64,000 nt of DNA from Campylobacter estrildidarum. Lineage in GTDB: Bacteria; Campylobacterota; Campylobacteria; Campylobacterales; Campylobacteraceae. Of this stretch, positions 63,995 to 64,000 are shown piece by piece. The stretch is taken from positions 62,001-126,000 of the forward strand of contig NZ_NXLZ01000003.1 of the NCBI RefSeq assembly GCF_005406205.1. The letters are read 5' to 3'. Both the position numbers and the translations under genes were made by a program. Every line of letters begins with the position of its first letter. Within the stretch, counting starts at the first letter, position 1. The notes beneath the pieces are model-generated. The model searched no databases. It saw nothing but the letters and a program-made list of their open reading frames with translations, and was not told the DNA's origin.

Positions 63995-64000
63995 TAAACT

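Noticed and set aside
1-64000. CRISPR array, rRNA genes, complete insertion sequences
   Set aside because: No regularly spaced repeats, rRNA-like segments or transposase motifs were seen.

Overview
The window is a very AT-rich bacterial chromosome segment. Its gene content and order match the Campylobacter jejuni / C. coli / C. hepaticus group. From memory, the backbone runs in the order of C. jejuni NCTC 11168 genes Cj1590 to Cj1653, preceded by counterparts of Cj1540, Cj1533, Cj1545, Cj1547 and Cj1548. Species cannot be fixed by eye. Locus tags given below are remembered homologues, not search results.

Layout. 1-6062: tungstate-binding protein TupA, an HTH regulator, a decayed capsule-type glycosyltransferase, MdaB, a lipocalin and a zinc alcohol dehydrogenase. 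6207-9560: translation and transcription operon infA-rpmJ-rpsM-rpsK-rpsD-rpoA-rplQ with a strong terminator. 9561-14386: foreign insert. Intact rafA (alpha-galactosidase) and rafB (raffinose permease) lie between stretches of decayed sequence, at the position where C. jejuni carries its histidine operon. The insert keeps what look like enterobacterial control sites: a LacI-family operator and a near-consensus CRP site. 14387-20372: accessory region around dapD. It holds a frameshifted coiled-coil gene, about 1 kb of extremely AT-rich DNA with inverted and direct repeats and an IncP-like oriT nic core, a MOBP-type relaxase, a lipoprotein and an aldose 1-epimerase (galM). 20504-63994: ordinary backbone. 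It holds mrp, ispDF, an atypical response regulator, sat, pgpA, rpsT, prfA, the heme locus (hugZ divergent from chuABCD), mutY, four tRNAs, ribD, the serine genes sdaA/sdaC, exbB-exbD-tonB, two EF-hand paralogues, aroC-rnc-rnhA, dnaG, a long operon from nfu to the Mla-type lipid transporter, a gene with a sigma54 promoter, then map, murI and an NlpC/P60 lipoprotein. kgtP is a pseudogene.

How it fits together. The most unusual content is a galactoside module, rafA-rafB plus galM, within about 10 kb of an integrated mobilizable element. It sits in a genus usually regarded as unable to use such sugars, in a neighbourhood with several decayed genes. RafB would import raffinose or melibiose, RafA would release galactose, and GalM would interconvert hexose anomers. 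No galK, galT, sucrose hydrolase or RafR-type repressor is visible here. Iron and heme acquisition (hugZ, chuABCD, exbBD-tonB) is complete and carries AT-rich palindromes typical of Fur sites.
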